Positions 17,009-25,360 of a DNA stretch of 58,169 nt are shown piece by piece. This DNA comes from Candidatus Intestinimonas stercoravium. Its GTDB lineage: Bacteria > Bacillota > Clostridia > Oscillospirales > Oscillospiraceae. The stretch is from the NCBI GenBank assembly GCA_019117605.1, contig DWZK01000063.1:1-58169 (forward strand), written 5' to 3'. Position 1 is the stretch's first letter, and each line of letters opens with the position of its first letter. Under the pieces are notes generated by a model, which ran no database searches, had not been told where the DNA came from, and was given only the letters and a program-made list of their open reading frames with translations. Made by a program: the position numbers and the translations under genes.

Positions 17009-17107
17009 TGAAAACCAAGGTAAAATTTCGTGTTTTTTTCGCGTCAGAGGAGGCCTCCGCCGCCGTGGGGAGAAGTTATACAAAAAAACCTCTGGGCCCG
17101 TCCCCTT

Positions 17108-18088
17108 TTATGGAATAATATCCCCCATTTCCCTGCCGAAATATTCCGCTACGAAGTCCACGTCGTCTACCTGCCACGACCGCCCGTTCAGCCGTTCCAG
17201 CCCGCCCGCAGGGGTGGTGAAGGAGAACACCAGCTTATAAGACCAAAGGGCCTGATACCGCCGGTCGTATCTCCGGTCCGCCCGGCTCCGGCCATACTTC
17301 CCGTCCCCCAGGAGCGGGTGTCCCGCGGCGGCGAACTGGGCCCGGATCTGATGGGTCCGGCCGGTGACCAGCTCGCACTCGATCAGGGACAGGCCGCCCT
17401 TCACGGCCAGGGTCCGGTAGAGGGTGACGGCGGTGCGCCCTCCGGGGACGGGGGAGCGGTGGACGGTGACCTGCTTTTTCACCTCGTCCTTGGAGATGAA
17501 GCCCTCCAGCTTCCCCTGGGGAGGGTCCATGCGGCCGTGTACGGCGCAGAGATAGTACTTCTCGATCTCGCGGTCCTTGATCTTCTGGTTCATGACCCGG
17601 AGGGCCTCGGCGGTCTTGGCGGCGATGACGATGCCGCCGGTGTTCCGGTCGATCCGGTTGCACAGGGCGGGGGTGAAGCTGTTCTCACGCCTGGGGTCCC
17701 ACTCCTTCTTCTGATAGAGGTATGCCTGGATGTGGGTGATGAGGGTGTTCACATACTCGTGCTCATCCGGGTGGACCACGATCCCCGGGCGCTTGTTCAC
17801 CAGAAGGATATCCTCGTCCTCATAGAGGATGTCCAGTTGGGGCTTGAACACGGAGAGGAAGGCGTTCTCCGGGGCGGGGGCGTCGAAGAACTCATCGTTG
17901 ATATAGAGCTGGAGCAGGTCTCCCTGGGCCAGGCGGGCGTCCCGCTTGGCCCCCTTCCCGTTCAGTTTGACCCGCTTGAGGCGGATATATTTCTGGGCCA
18001 GAGCCGGGGGGAGGAGAGGGAGGGTCTTGGACAGCCAGCGGTCCAGCCGCTGTCCGGCGTCGTTCTTGCCCACAGTAAATTCTTGCAT
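17108..18088 (-). CDS. RluA-family pseudouridine synthase
   Basis: Converts specific uridines in rRNA or tRNA to pseudouridine. The 326-residue product has an S4-like RNA-binding N-terminus (QRLDRWLSK...) and the catalytic domain with NRIDRNTGGIV, where Asp is the catalytic residue, plus GRTHQIRAQFAAAGHPLLGDGKYG near the end. ATG 18088 has GGAGG about 7 nt upstream; the frame is open for 40 more codons but those residues look unlike protein. RluD- and RluC-type specificity cannot be separated by eye. It is divergently transcribed from DUF177-rpmF. Confidence 0.9.
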   Translation of the reverse strand: MQEFTVGKNDAGQRLDRWLSKTLPLLPPALAQKYIRLKRVKLNGKGAKRDARLAQGDLLQLYINDEFFDAPAPENAFLSVFKPQLDILYEDEDILLVNKRPGIVVHPDEHEYVNTLITHIQAYLYQKKEWDPRRENSFTPALCNRIDRNTGGIVIAAKTAEALRVMNQKIKDREIEKYYLCAVHGRMDPPQGKLEGFISKDEVKKQVTVHRSPVPGGRTAVTLYRTLAVKGGLSLIECELVTGRTHQIRAQFAAAGHPLLGDGKYGRSRADRRYDRRYQALWSYKLVFSFTTPAGGLERLNGRSWQVDDVDFVAEYFGREMGDIIP

Positions 18089-18206
18089 AAGAGCCTCCAA
18101 TGGTGGAAGATTTGGCACAGCAGGGCGGCAGAGAGGTACCGGCCGAAAGGGTGAGAGTTGGATATCAGGGAGAGAAAACGCCCCTGTCCCGCCCGCCATT
18201 TTTTCC

Positions 18207-18234
18207 ATTGTACCATAAAAAGAAAAAAAGTGAA
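18207..18234 (-). promoter_or_regulatory. candidate sigma-A promoter for the pseudouridine synthase
   Basis: On the minus strand TTCACT (18229-18234), 16 nt, TACAAT (18207-18212). It lies just upstream of, and back to back with, the promoter at 18243-18271. Confidence 0.5.
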
Positions 18235-18242
18235 GAAAGTAT

Positions 18243-18271
18243 TTGACATTGACAGCGGGATTGACTATAAT
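18243..18271 (+). promoter_or_regulatory. perfect-consensus sigma-A promoter for DUF177-rpmF
   Basis: TTGACA (18243-18248), 17-nt spacer, TATAAT (18266-18271): both hexamers match the consensus exactly. A second TTGACA lies inside the spacer (18250-18255). This fits very high expression of a ribosomal protein operon. Confidence 0.92.
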
Positions 18272-18300
18272 ATTTGTCGTGCCATTATGCGAGGTGTGCC

Positions 18301-18810
18301 ATGCGACTGAACCTGAAAGACATCATAAATGTGCCCGGCGCGTCGCTGCCGTTCTCTTACCAGCTGGACCTCTCCGGCATGGAGCTCAACGGCGAGCGGC
18401 CCATCCAGGAGCCTGTCGCCGTAGAGGGACAGGTCCAGAACAGGGGCGGGGCGCTGATGCTGGAGGGAACGGCCTCTTCCGTGCTCCATCTCACCTGCGA
18501 CCGGTGTACCAAGGCGTTCACCCGGGAGAAGGTGGTCCCCCTCACGACTCTCCTGGCTACAGAGCTGGCGGACGAGGCCAGCGAGGACGAGATCGTCCTG
18601 CTGGAGGATGACGAGGTGGACCTGGATGCGCTCACGACGACGGCATTCGTCCTCGCGATGGAGAGCAAGAACCTCTGCTCAGAGGACTGCAAAGGCATCT
18701 GTCCCGGCTGCGGCGCCGACCTGAACGCGGAGCCCTGCCGGTGCAAGCCCGAGGTAGACCCCCGGCTGGCAGTGCTTGCCAAGCTTTTGGAGGACAAAGA
18801 GAGCGAGTAA
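18301..18810 (+). CDS. DUF177 (YceD) family protein, upstream of rpmF
   Basis: A 169-residue cytoplasmic protein of the widespread DUF177 family, which is almost always encoded directly before rpmF and is thought to take part in 23S rRNA metabolism; its exact role in Firmicutes is not settled. Visible features are an N-terminal beta-rich half, the CDRCTKAF motif and the C-terminal cysteine cluster CSEDCKGICPGCGAD, which probably binds metal. I chose ATG 18301 over the upstream ATG at 18274, because the family start (MRLNLKDI) begins there and GAGG lies about 7 nt upstream. Confidence 0.88.
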   Translation: MRLNLKDIINVPGASLPFSYQLDLSGMELNGERPIQEPVAVEGQVQNRGGALMLEGTASSVLHLTCDRCTKAFTREKVVPLTTLLATELADEASEDEIVLLEDDEVDLDALTTTAFVLAMESKNLCSEDCKGICPGCGADLNAEPCRCKPEVDPRLAVLAKLLEDKESE

Positions 18811-18851
18811 ACAAGCAGTGCCCGCGCAGGGCATTCAAGGAGGTGTCATAA

Positions 18852-19052
18852 ATGGCAGTCCCTAAGTCTAAAGTATCCAAGCAGCGCCGCAACAAGCGCC
18901 GTAGCTCCGTGTGGAAGCTGGAGACTCCCGGCCTGAGCAAGTGCCCCAAGTGCGGCGCTTACCGCCTGCCCCACCGGCTCTGCAAGTCCTGCATGACTTA
19001 CAATGGCCGCGAGTTCGGCAAGGCCGAGGCCGCTGAGACCAAGGCCAACTAA
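18852..19052 (+). CDS. rpmF: 50S ribosomal protein L32
   Basis: Small large-subunit protein, 66 residues, starting MAVPKSKVSKQRRNKRRS as L32 does. It is of the zinc-binding kind with CPKC and CKSC pairs. AAGGAGGTG precedes ATG 18852. It is cotranscribed with DUF177 and closed by an intrinsic terminator. Confidence 0.98.
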   Translation: MAVPKSKVSKQRRNKRRSSVWKLETPGLSKCPKCGAYRLPHRLCKSCMTYNGREFGKAEAAETKAN

Positions 19053-19061
19053 ACAGGCAAA

Positions 19062-19091
19062 AAAGAAGAGGGGGCGACCCCTCTTTCTTTT
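19062..19091 (+). terminator. intrinsic terminator after rpmF
   Basis: Stem AAGAGGGG with CCCCTCTT around a gcga tetraloop, followed by a T-rich run (tcttttt). Confidence 0.85.
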
Positions 19092-19171
19092 TGCGCATTT
19101 GCCCGGAGATGCTTTCTTTTTGCCCAGATCTCCGGTAAGATATAGGTATCTTTTAGAAAGGTGGCGGCGGC

Positions 19172-20542
19172 GTGAGCACGAAGATCCGCTCTGTTGACCC
19201 GGGCAGCCCGGCGGACCGGGCAGGGATCCGTCCCGGAGAGGCCCTGCTGGAGATCGGCGGGCACCGTATCGTGGATGTGCTGGACTATAAATTCTATGGC
19301 TACGATCCCAGGCTCACCCTGACCCTGCGGGGACTGGACGGAGGGGAACGGACCATCCGGATCCGGAAGGAGGAGGGGGAGGACCTGGGCCTGAACTTCG
19401 AGACCTATCTCATGGACCGGGCCCGGTCCTGCGCCAACCAGTGTGTGTTCTGCTTCGTGGACCAGATGCCCCCGGGGATGCGCAAGACCCTCTATTTCAA
19501 GGATGATGACGCCCGCCTGTCCTTCCTCCTGGGGAACTACATCACCCTCACCAATCTCTCCCCCCGGGAGATCCAGCGGATCATGGACCTGCGGATCTCG
19601 CCGGTGAACATCTCCGTCCACGCCACAGACCCGGAGCTCCGGGCCCGGATGCTGCGGAACCCGCGGGCGGGGGAGTGCCTGGACATCATGGCCCGCTTCG
19701 CCGGGGCAGGGATCACGATGAACTGCCAGGTGGTGGCCTGTCCCGGGCTCAACGACGGCCCCGCCCTGGACCGCACCCTCCGGGAGCTGGGGGCGCTCTA
19801 TCCGGCGGTGAACAGCGTGGCGGTGGTGCCGGTGGGGGTCACCCGGTTCCGGGAGGGGCTCTGTCCCATCGAGCCCTATGGTCCGGAGCAGGCCGCCGGG
19901 GTCATCGACCAGGTAGAGACCTTCGCGGCCGCCTTTCGGGAGGCCCACGGCACCTCCCTGGCGTGGTGCTCGGACGAGTTCTATCTCCTCTCCGGCCGCT
20001 CTCTGCCGGAGAAGGCCTATTATGAGGAGATGACCCAGCTGGAGAACGGCGTGGGCATGCTGCGGCTGCTCCTGAGCCAGGCGGCCTATGCCCTGGAGGA
20101 GCCTCCCGAGGGGGGAGCGCCAGCTCCGTTCTCCATCGCTACCGGGGTGTCCGCGGCCCCCTTTTTACGGGAGATCGTTGACATGGCCGGGAAAAAATGC
20201 GATAAAATAAGGGGGAACGTCTATCCCATCCGCAACCGCTTCTTTGGAGAGACGATCACCGTCTCCGGCCTGGTGACGGGGGGAGACCTGATCGAGCAGC
20301 TCCGGGGACGGCCCCTGGGGGAGCGCCTGCTCCTGCCCTCCAATATGCTCCGGGCCGGGGAGAGGGTCTTCCTGGACGACGTGACGGTGGAGCAGGTGGA
20401 GGAGGCCCTTGGGGTGCCGGTCCAGGTCCTGGACGAGGAGAGCGGCTTCGACCTGGTGGACGCCCTCTTCGGCCTGGAAGTGGAGCCCCCGCAGAGCGCG
20501 CCTCCCGCCGCGGAGGACGAGTTCTACCGCTACAACCCCTGA
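19172..20542 (+). CDS. PDZ - radical SAM - DUF512 protein
   Basis: A 456-residue protein of unknown function, conserved in Clostridia and often beside der. The N-terminus is a PDZ-like domain (about residues 5-65, VDPGSPADRAGIRPGEALL). A radical-SAM cluster motif follows with Cys87, Cys91 and Cys94 (CANQCVFC), then a TIM-barrel-like middle and the C-terminal DUF512 region. GTG 19172 is preceded by AAAGGTGG. It is followed 42 nt later by der. A role in ribosome assembly or tRNA/rRNA modification would fit the neighbour but is only inference. Confidence 0.88.
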   Translation: MSTKIRSVDPGSPADRAGIRPGEALLEIGGHRIVDVLDYKFYGYDPRLTLTLRGLDGGERTIRIRKEEGEDLGLNFETYLMDRARSCANQCVFCFVDQMPPGMRKTLYFKDDDARLSFLLGNYITLTNLSPREIQRIMDLRISPVNISVHATDPELRARMLRNPRAGECLDIMARFAGAGITMNCQVVACPGLNDGPALDRTLRELGALYPAVNSVAVVPVGVTRFREGLCPIEPYGPEQAAGVIDQVETFAAAFREAHGTSLAWCSDEFYLLSGRSLPEKAYYEEMTQLENGVGMLRLLLSQAAYALEEPPEGGAPAPFSIATGVSAAPFLREIVDMAGKKCDKIRGNVYPIRNRFFGETITVSGLVTGGDLIEQLRGRPLGERLLLPSNMLRAGERVFLDDVTVEQVEEALGVPVQVLDEESGFDLVDALFGLEVEPPQSAPPAAEDEFYRYNP

Positions 20543-20584
20543 TCCCCCACGGGGGCATCTGAACGATAAAGTGAGTGTGATGCT

Positions 20585-21910
20585 ATGAGACCCTTAGTCG
20601 CCATCGTGGGCCGGCCCAATGTGGGCAAGTCCATGCTGTTCAATAAGCTGGTAGGCAAACGGCTGTCTATCGTGGAGGATACCCCCGGCGTCACCCGGGA
20701 CCGCCTCTATGCCGAGGCGGAGTGGTGCGGCCACACCTTCGACATCGTGGACACCGGCGGCATCGAGCCGGGCACCGACAGCGAGATCCTGACCTTCATG
20801 CGCAGGCAGGCGGAGATCGCCATCCAGAACGCCACCGTGATCGTGTTCCTGTGCGACATCAAGACGGGCATGACCGCCGCGGACCAGGAGATCGCCAACA
20901 TGCTCCTGCGCTCCAAGCGCCCGGTGGTGCTGGCGGTGAACAAGTGCGACCGGATCGGCCCCACCGACCCGGACATCTACGAGTTCTATAACCTGGGCCT
21001 GGGGGATCCCATCCCGGTCTCGGCCGTCCACGGCCACGGCACCGGAGAGCTGCTGGACGCCTGCATCGCCCATTTCCCCACAGAGGAGGAGCCGGACGGT
21101 CCCGACGACGTGGTGAAGGTGGCTCTGATCGGCAAGCCCAATGTGGGCAAGTCCTCTCTCCTCAACCGCATCCTGGGGGAGGAGCGGGTCATCGTCAGCG
21201 ATGTGGCGGGCACCACCCGGGACGCGGTGGACAGCTACTTCGAGAACGAGACGGGCAAATATCTCTTCATCGACACTGCGGGCATGCGGAAGAAGGCCAA
21301 AGTGGACGACCGGATCGAGAAATTCTCCGTCCTCCGGGCCACCATGGCCATCGAGCGCTCCGACGTGTGCCTCATCCTCATCGACGCCAACGAGGGAGTG
21401 ACCGAGCAGGACACCAAGGTGGCGGGCCTGGCCCACGACGCGGGGAAGGCCTGTATCATCGTGGTCAACAAGTGGGACGCCATCGAGAAGGACGGGAAGA
21501 CCATGGACCGGATGCGTTCGGACATCCGCCGGGACCTGTCCTATATGACCTATGCGCCCATCGTGTTCATCTCGGCCCTCACCGGCCAGCGGGTGGACCG
21601 GCTCTTCGCCCTCATCAACTACGTCAACGACCAGGCGGCCATGCGCATCACCACAGGCATGCTCAACTCTCTCCTGGCCGACGCCACCGCCCGGGTCCAG
21701 CCCCCGACCGATAAGGGCCGGCGGCTGAAGATCTACTATATGACCCAGGCTGGGGTGAAGCCGCCCCATTTCATCTGTTTCTGCAATGATGCGCAGCTTT
21801 TCCATTTCTCTTACCAGCGCTACCTGGAGAACCAGATCCGGGCCACCTTCGGGCTCGAAGGCACGCCGGTGCGGCTGACGATCCGGCAGAAGAGCGATAA
21901 GGAGGGATAA
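20585..21910 (+). CDS. der: ribosome biogenesis GTPase Der (EngA)
   Basis: Tandem GTPase required for 50S subunit assembly. The 441-residue product has two complete G domains, with GRPNVGKS at about residues 9-16 and GKPNVGKS near 183-190, each with DTxG and NKxD motifs (DTGG / NKCD; DTAG / NKWD), followed by the KH-like C-terminal domain. ATG 20585 has only a weak Shine-Dalgarno sequence. It is followed by plsY after 2 nt. Confidence 0.98.
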   Translation: MRPLVAIVGRPNVGKSMLFNKLVGKRLSIVEDTPGVTRDRLYAEAEWCGHTFDIVDTGGIEPGTDSEILTFMRRQAEIAIQNATVIVFLCDIKTGMTAADQEIANMLLRSKRPVVLAVNKCDRIGPTDPDIYEFYNLGLGDPIPVSAVHGHGTGELLDACIAHFPTEEEPDGPDDVVKVALIGKPNVGKSSLLNRILGEERVIVSDVAGTTRDAVDSYFENETGKYLFIDTAGMRKKAKVDDRIEKFSVLRATMAIERSDVCLILIDANEGVTEQDTKVAGLAHDAGKACIIVVNKWDAIEKDGKTMDRMRSDIRRDLSYMTYAPIVFISALTGQRVDRLFALINYVNDQAAMRITTGMLNSLLADATARVQPPTDKGRRLKIYYMTQAGVKPPHFICFCNDAQLFHFSYQRYLENQIRATFGLEGTPVRLTIRQKSDKEG

Positions 21911-21912
21911 GG

Positions 21913-22638
21913 GTGGAGATGGAGTTCCTGCCCCAGGCGGAAAACGACTTCGTGATGGTGCTGACCTCCGCCGGCGGTGTAGGGCCTGGAGGACTGGCCC
22001 TCATGGCTGCCATCATCGCGGCGGCGGCCTATTTCTGCGGCTGCTTCAACGGTGCGGTCATCGTCTCCAAGTACATCCTCCGGGATGATGTGCGCACCCA
22101 CGGTAGCGGCAACGCGGGGCTGACCAACTTCTACCGTACCTTCGGTGGTCCTCTGACCTTCGTGGTCATCCTGACCGACGTGCTCAAGGCTGTCGTGGCG
22201 GTCCTGGTGGGCATACTGGTCATGCGGGCGAACGGGATGGATTCTGTGCTCCAGATCGCCCTGGGGAAGTATTGGGCAGGGGTCTGGTGCCTGCTGGGCC
22301 ACATGTTCCCCTGTATGTTTGGATTCAAGGGGGGCAAGGGGATCCTCTCCGGCGGCGTGGTGGCCATCATGATCGACTGGCGGGTCGCCCTGGTGGTGTG
22401 GGGGGGGTTCTTCGTCCTCACCGCCCTGACCCGGTGGGTGTCCCTGGGCTCCTGCTGGGCGGGGGCGTCTTTCCCCTTCGCCACTTGGTCCGTCTATCAT
22501 GACCTGCTGCTCCTGGCGCTGGCTATCTTCATCGGAGGGCTCATCCTGTGGAAGCACCGGGGGAACATCAAACGCCTGCTGCGGGGGGAGGAGAGCAAGC
22601 TCTCCTTCCACCACCAGAAAAAAGAAACGGGGGCATGA
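21913..22638 (+). CDS. plsY: glycerol-3-phosphate acyltransferase PlsY
   Basis: Integral membrane enzyme that transfers the acyl group from acyl-phosphate to glycerol-3-phosphate, the first step of phospholipid synthesis. The 241-residue product has the motifs SGNAGLTNFYRTFG and GHMFPCMFGFKGGKG and about five to seven membrane segments. GTG 21913 is chosen because GGAGGG ends 6-7 nt upstream; ATG 21919 is the alternative. Next comes gpsA, which makes the glycerol-3-phosphate substrate, with overlap. Confidence 0.94.
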   Translation: MEMEFLPQAENDFVMVLTSAGGVGPGGLALMAAIIAAAAYFCGCFNGAVIVSKYILRDDVRTHGSGNAGLTNFYRTFGGPLTFVVILTDVLKAVVAVLVGILVMRANGMDSVLQIALGKYWAGVWCLLGHMFPCMFGFKGGKGILSGGVVAIMIDWRVALVVWGGFFVLTALTRWVSLGSCWAGASFPFATWSVYHDLLLLALAIFIGGLILWKHRGNIKRLLRGEESKLSFHHQKKETGA

Positions 22639-22640
22639 CA

Positions 22641-23642
22641 ATGAAAGTATCTGTGATCGGTTCCGGCGGCTGGGGCACGGCTCTGGCGTTGCTGCTGCTG
22701 GAGAACGGCAACGATGTGGCCCTCTGGTCCTATACGGAAGAAGAATCCAGGGTCCTGCGGGAGACGGGGGAGAACCCCATGCTGAAAGGGGTGCCCCTGC
22801 CGAAGGAGCTCCATTTCACCACCGACCTCTCCTGCGTGAAGGGCTGCGGCGTGGTGGTAGTGGCCACCCCTTCCTTCGCGGTGCGTTCCACCGCCCGGCA
22901 GATGGCGCCGCTGCTGGATCCGGGCACTGTAGTGGTCTCTGTGTCCAAGGGCATCGAGAAGGAGACCTCCAGCACGCTCACCGATGCCATCCACGATGAG
23001 ATCGGGGACGCCTGCCCGGTGGTGGCTCTGTCCGGCCCCTCCCACGCAGAAGAGGTGGGCAGGAGAGTGCCCACGGTGGTGGTGTCCGCCTCCAGGGACC
23101 AGAAGGCCGCGGAGCTGGTCCAGGACCTCTTCATGAGCCCCCGTTTCCGGGTGTACGCCTCCGATGACGTGACGGGGGTACAGCTGGCGGCCGCCATGAA
23201 GAACGTGATCGCCCTGTGCGCAGGCTGCTGCGACGGCATGGGCTTCGGTGACAACACCAAGGCCGCCCTCATGACCCGGGGCCTCACCGAGATCGCCCGC
23301 CTGGGCGTAGCCATGGGGGGCAGGAAAGAGACCTTTGCCGGATTGGCGGGGGTGGGCGATCTGATCGTCACCTGCACCTCCATGCACTCCCGGAACCGCC
23401 GCTGCGGCATCCTGATCGGGAAGGGGACCCCTCCCGATCAGGCGGTGAAAGAGATCGGCGGGGTGGTGGAGGGCTACTACGCCGCCGCCAACGCCAAGGC
23501 CCTGGCGGAGAAGCTGGGCGTGGAGATGCCCATCGCCGCTGCCGCTTACGAGGTCCTCTACCATGGGAAGGATCCCCGGGTGGTGCTCCAGGAGCTCATG
23601 ACCCGGGAGAAGAAGCACGAGATCGAGGACAGCTGGCTGTAA
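22641..23642 (+). CDS. gpsA: NAD(P)-dependent glycerol-3-phosphate dehydrogenase
   Basis: Makes sn-glycerol-3-phosphate from dihydroxyacetone phosphate for phospholipid synthesis. The 333-residue product opens with the Rossmann motif MKVSVIGSGGWGTALA. It contains the catalytic lysine region (AAMKNVIALCAG) and GLAGVGDLIVTCTS. ATG 22641 is chosen because GGGGG at 22629-22633 lies 7 nt upstream; ATG 22635, which overlaps the plsY stop, is also in frame. In Bacillus and many Clostridia spoIVA is close downstream; here it is absent. Confidence 0.96.
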   Translation: MKVSVIGSGGWGTALALLLLENGNDVALWSYTEEESRVLRETGENPMLKGVPLPKELHFTTDLSCVKGCGVVVVATPSFAVRSTARQMAPLLDPGTVVVSVSKGIEKETSSTLTDAIHDEIGDACPVVALSGPSHAEEVGRRVPTVVVSASRDQKAAELVQDLFMSPRFRVYASDDVTGVQLAAAMKNVIALCAGCCDGMGFGDNTKAALMTRGLTEIARLGVAMGGRKETFAGLAGVGDLIVTCTSMHSRNRRCGILIGKGTPPDQAVKEIGGVVEGYYAAANAKALAEKLGVEMPIAAAAYEVLYHGKDPRVVLQELMTREKKHEIEDSWL

Positions 23643-23660
23643 AGGCCGGCGGGATACGGG

Positions 23661-23684
23661 AAGGGCGCTCGTTCGAGCGCCCTT
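23661..23684 (+). terminator. hairpin after gpsA
   Basis: A perfect 10-bp stem AAGGGCGCTC with its complement around a gttc loop. No T run follows, so it may act only as a 3'-end stabiliser; the stronger terminator for this side is at 23748-23779. Confidence 0.5.
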
Positions 23685-23747
23685 CCTCAGCTTTATCATG
23701 CCTCTCATACGCTCCGCCTATGGGCGTATCTGGGTCCATACACGAAG

Positions 23748-23779
23748 AAAAAGCTCTGTGTCGATGACACAGAGCTTTT
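23748..23779. terminator. bidirectional terminator between gpsA and rpmB
   Basis: A 14-bp stem AAAAAGCTCTGTGT with its complement and a 5-nt loop, A-rich on the left and T-rich on the right. It serves the convergent gpsA and rpmB genes. Confidence 0.88.
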
Positions 23780-23801
23780 CAAGCATTCCTTAAAGATGCG
23801 A

Positions 23802-23990
23802 TCACACAGCGCGGGTGACTTTGCCCGAGCGGAGGCAACGGGTGCAGACGTACACATGCTTGGGCGTACCGTTCACGATCGCCTTGACGCGCTTCACATT
23901 GGGCTTCCAGGGACGATTGGTACGGCGGTGAGAGTGGGACACCTGGATACCAAAAGTAACGCCCTTATCGCAAAATTCGCATTTGGCCAT
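23802..23990 (-). CDS. rpmB: 50S ribosomal protein L28
   Basis: Large-subunit protein of 62 residues starting MAKCEFCDKGVTFG, with HSHRRTNRPWKPN, the L28 signature. Two CxxC pairs (CEFC and CTRC) mark the zinc-binding form. GGAGG precedes its ATG on the minus strand. It stands alone, with its own promoter at 24047-24075 and a terminator behind it. Confidence 0.98.
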   Translation of the reverse strand: MAKCEFCDKGVTFGIQVSHSHRRTNRPWKPNVKRVKAIVNGTPKHVYVCTRCLRSGKVTRAV

Positions 23991-24046
23991 ATTCCTTCAA
24001 CCTCCTCGCTGGTCAAAGTTTTCGCTTTTACAAAGCATCGACTGAT

Positions 24047-24075
24047 ATAATACCAGATGATGCGGAAAAATGCAA
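24047..24075 (-). promoter_or_regulatory. sigma-A promoter of rpmB
   Basis: On the minus strand TTGCAT (24070-24075), 17 nt, TATTAT (24047-24052). Confidence 0.7.
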
Positions 24076-24124
24076 GAGGGAATTTGCGCTGTTTTGATTT
24101 TTTTGAGAATAAAAGGAAAGAACA

Positions 24125-24153
24125 TTGCAGAACAGGAGAGATCCGGATATACT
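24125..24153 (+). promoter_or_regulatory. sigma-A promoter of hprK
   Basis: TTGCAG (24125-24130), 17-nt spacer, TATACT (24148-24153), about 70 nt before the hprK start. Confidence 0.7.
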
Positions 24154-24221
24154 AAAGATATCACGAGCTGCCGGCCGGGGCGCCATGGCGGCTGATTCTG
24201 GTTTCAGGGAGCGATGCGGAT

Positions 24222-25175
24222 ATGGAGAGCCACTATTCCGTCAAACTGGGCAAGCTCATCGAGGAATTCGAGCTGGAAGTCCTGCGGGGGGCGGCGAACT
24301 ACCAGGAGACTTTGGTCCAGCGGGAGGACGTGAACCGCCCCGGACTGCAGCTGGTGGGCTTTTTCGACTATTTCGACGCCAAGCGGCTGCAGCTGCTGGG
24401 CAAGGTGGAGAGCACCTATCTCTCCCAGTTCTCTTCGGAGGAGCGGCTCAAATGCTTCGACGCCCTCCTGTCCCACGACATCCCGGCCCTGGTCATCACC
24501 CGGGGGATGGAGCCGTTCCCCGAGCTCATGGAGACGGCGGAGCGGTACGACCGGACCATCCTCCGCACCCAGGAGACCACTTCCGCCTTCATGGGGGCGC
24601 TGATCGCCACCCTCCGCAACGAGCTGGCCCCCCGCATCACCCGGCACGGGGTGCTGGTAGAGGTCTACGGCGAGGGAGTGCTGCTGTTGGGCGAGTCCGG
24701 CGTGGGCAAGAGCGAGACCGCGATCGAGCTGGTCAAGCGGGGCCACCGCCTGGTGGCGGATGACGCTGTGGAGATCAAACGGGTGGGAGTGAAACGGCTG
24801 GTGGGCACCGCCCCCGAGCTCATCCGGCACTATATCGAGCTGCGGGGCATCGGCGTGGTGGATGTGCAGCAGCTCTTCGGTATGTCCGCCGTCCGGGACA
24901 AGCAGGACATCGATCTGGTGGTGAATCTGGAGCAGTGGAACGACAGCACCATGTACGACCGGCTGGGGCTGGAGGACCTGTATACCGTGATCCTGGATGT
25001 AAAGGTCCCGTCCCTGACAGTCCCTGTGAAGCCGGGGCGGAACCTGGCCATCATCGTAGAGGTGGCGGCCATGAACAACCGCCACAAGAAGATGGGCTAC
25101 AATGCGGCCCTGGCTTTCACCCAGCAGATCAACGATCATTTCGACCAGGCGCTGAGCGGGCAGCTGGACCGCTGA
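24222..25175 (+). CDS. hprK: HPr kinase/phosphorylase
   Basis: Bifunctional sensor that phosphorylates HPr on Ser46 when glycolytic intermediates are high and dephosphorylates it under phosphate excess, thereby steering carbon catabolite control. The 317-residue product has the Walker A motif GESGVGKS at about residues 157-164, the conserved ADDAVEIK segment and the HprK signature around LAIIVEVAAMNNRHKKMG. Length is normal. It appears monocistronic: own promoter at 24125 and terminator at 25194. ATG 24222 has a poor Shine-Dalgarno match. Confidence 0.97.
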   Translation: MESHYSVKLGKLIEEFELEVLRGAANYQETLVQREDVNRPGLQLVGFFDYFDAKRLQLLGKVESTYLSQFSSEERLKCFDALLSHDIPALVITRGMEPFPELMETAERYDRTILRTQETTSAFMGALIATLRNELAPRITRHGVLVEVYGEGVLLLGESGVGKSETAIELVKRGHRLVADDAVEIKRVGVKRLVGTAPELIRHYIELRGIGVVDVQQLFGMSAVRDKQDIDLVVNLEQWNDSTMYDRLGLEDLYTVILDVKVPSLTVPVKPGRNLAIIVEVAAMNNRHKKMGYNAALAFTQQINDHFDQALSGQLDR

Positions 25176-25193
25176 CGGACAAGGCGACATCTG

Positions 25194-25225
25194 ATGAGGG
25201 CGGCTCTTTGGGCCGCCCTCATTTT
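25194..25225 (+). terminator. intrinsic terminator after hprK
   Basis: A perfect 11-bp stem ATGAGGGCGGC with its complement around a 7-nt loop, followed by a short T run. Confidence 0.88.
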
Positions 25226-25266
25226 GCGCAATATGCATCTATCCGGCGAAAAGGAGGATCTTATGG

Positions 25267-25295
25267 TTGTATAGCGGGCGTTCTGATGATATAAT
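25267..25295 (+). promoter_or_regulatory. sigma-A promoter of glmS
   Basis: TTGTAT (25267-25272), 17-nt spacer, TATAAT (25290-25295). This leaves a leader of about 60 nt before glmS, too short for the glmS ribozyme, and no ribozyme core was seen. Confidence 0.78.
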
Positions 25296-25360
25296 AAAGC
25301 GCTACTATCAAGATCCCAGACGATAGGTCTATAGGTCTGTGAAATGGAGGAAACGCTGCT

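Noticed and set aside
17009-17107. Intrinsic terminator after the pseudouridine synthase gene
   Set aside because: T runs exist on the minus strand, but the only inverted repeats nearby (GGGCCC, GGAGGCCTCC) have no workable loop or are too short.
25226-25360. glmS ribozyme or riboswitch upstream of glmS
   Set aside because: The promoter at 25267-25295 leaves only about 60 nt of leader and no ribozyme core sequence is visible.
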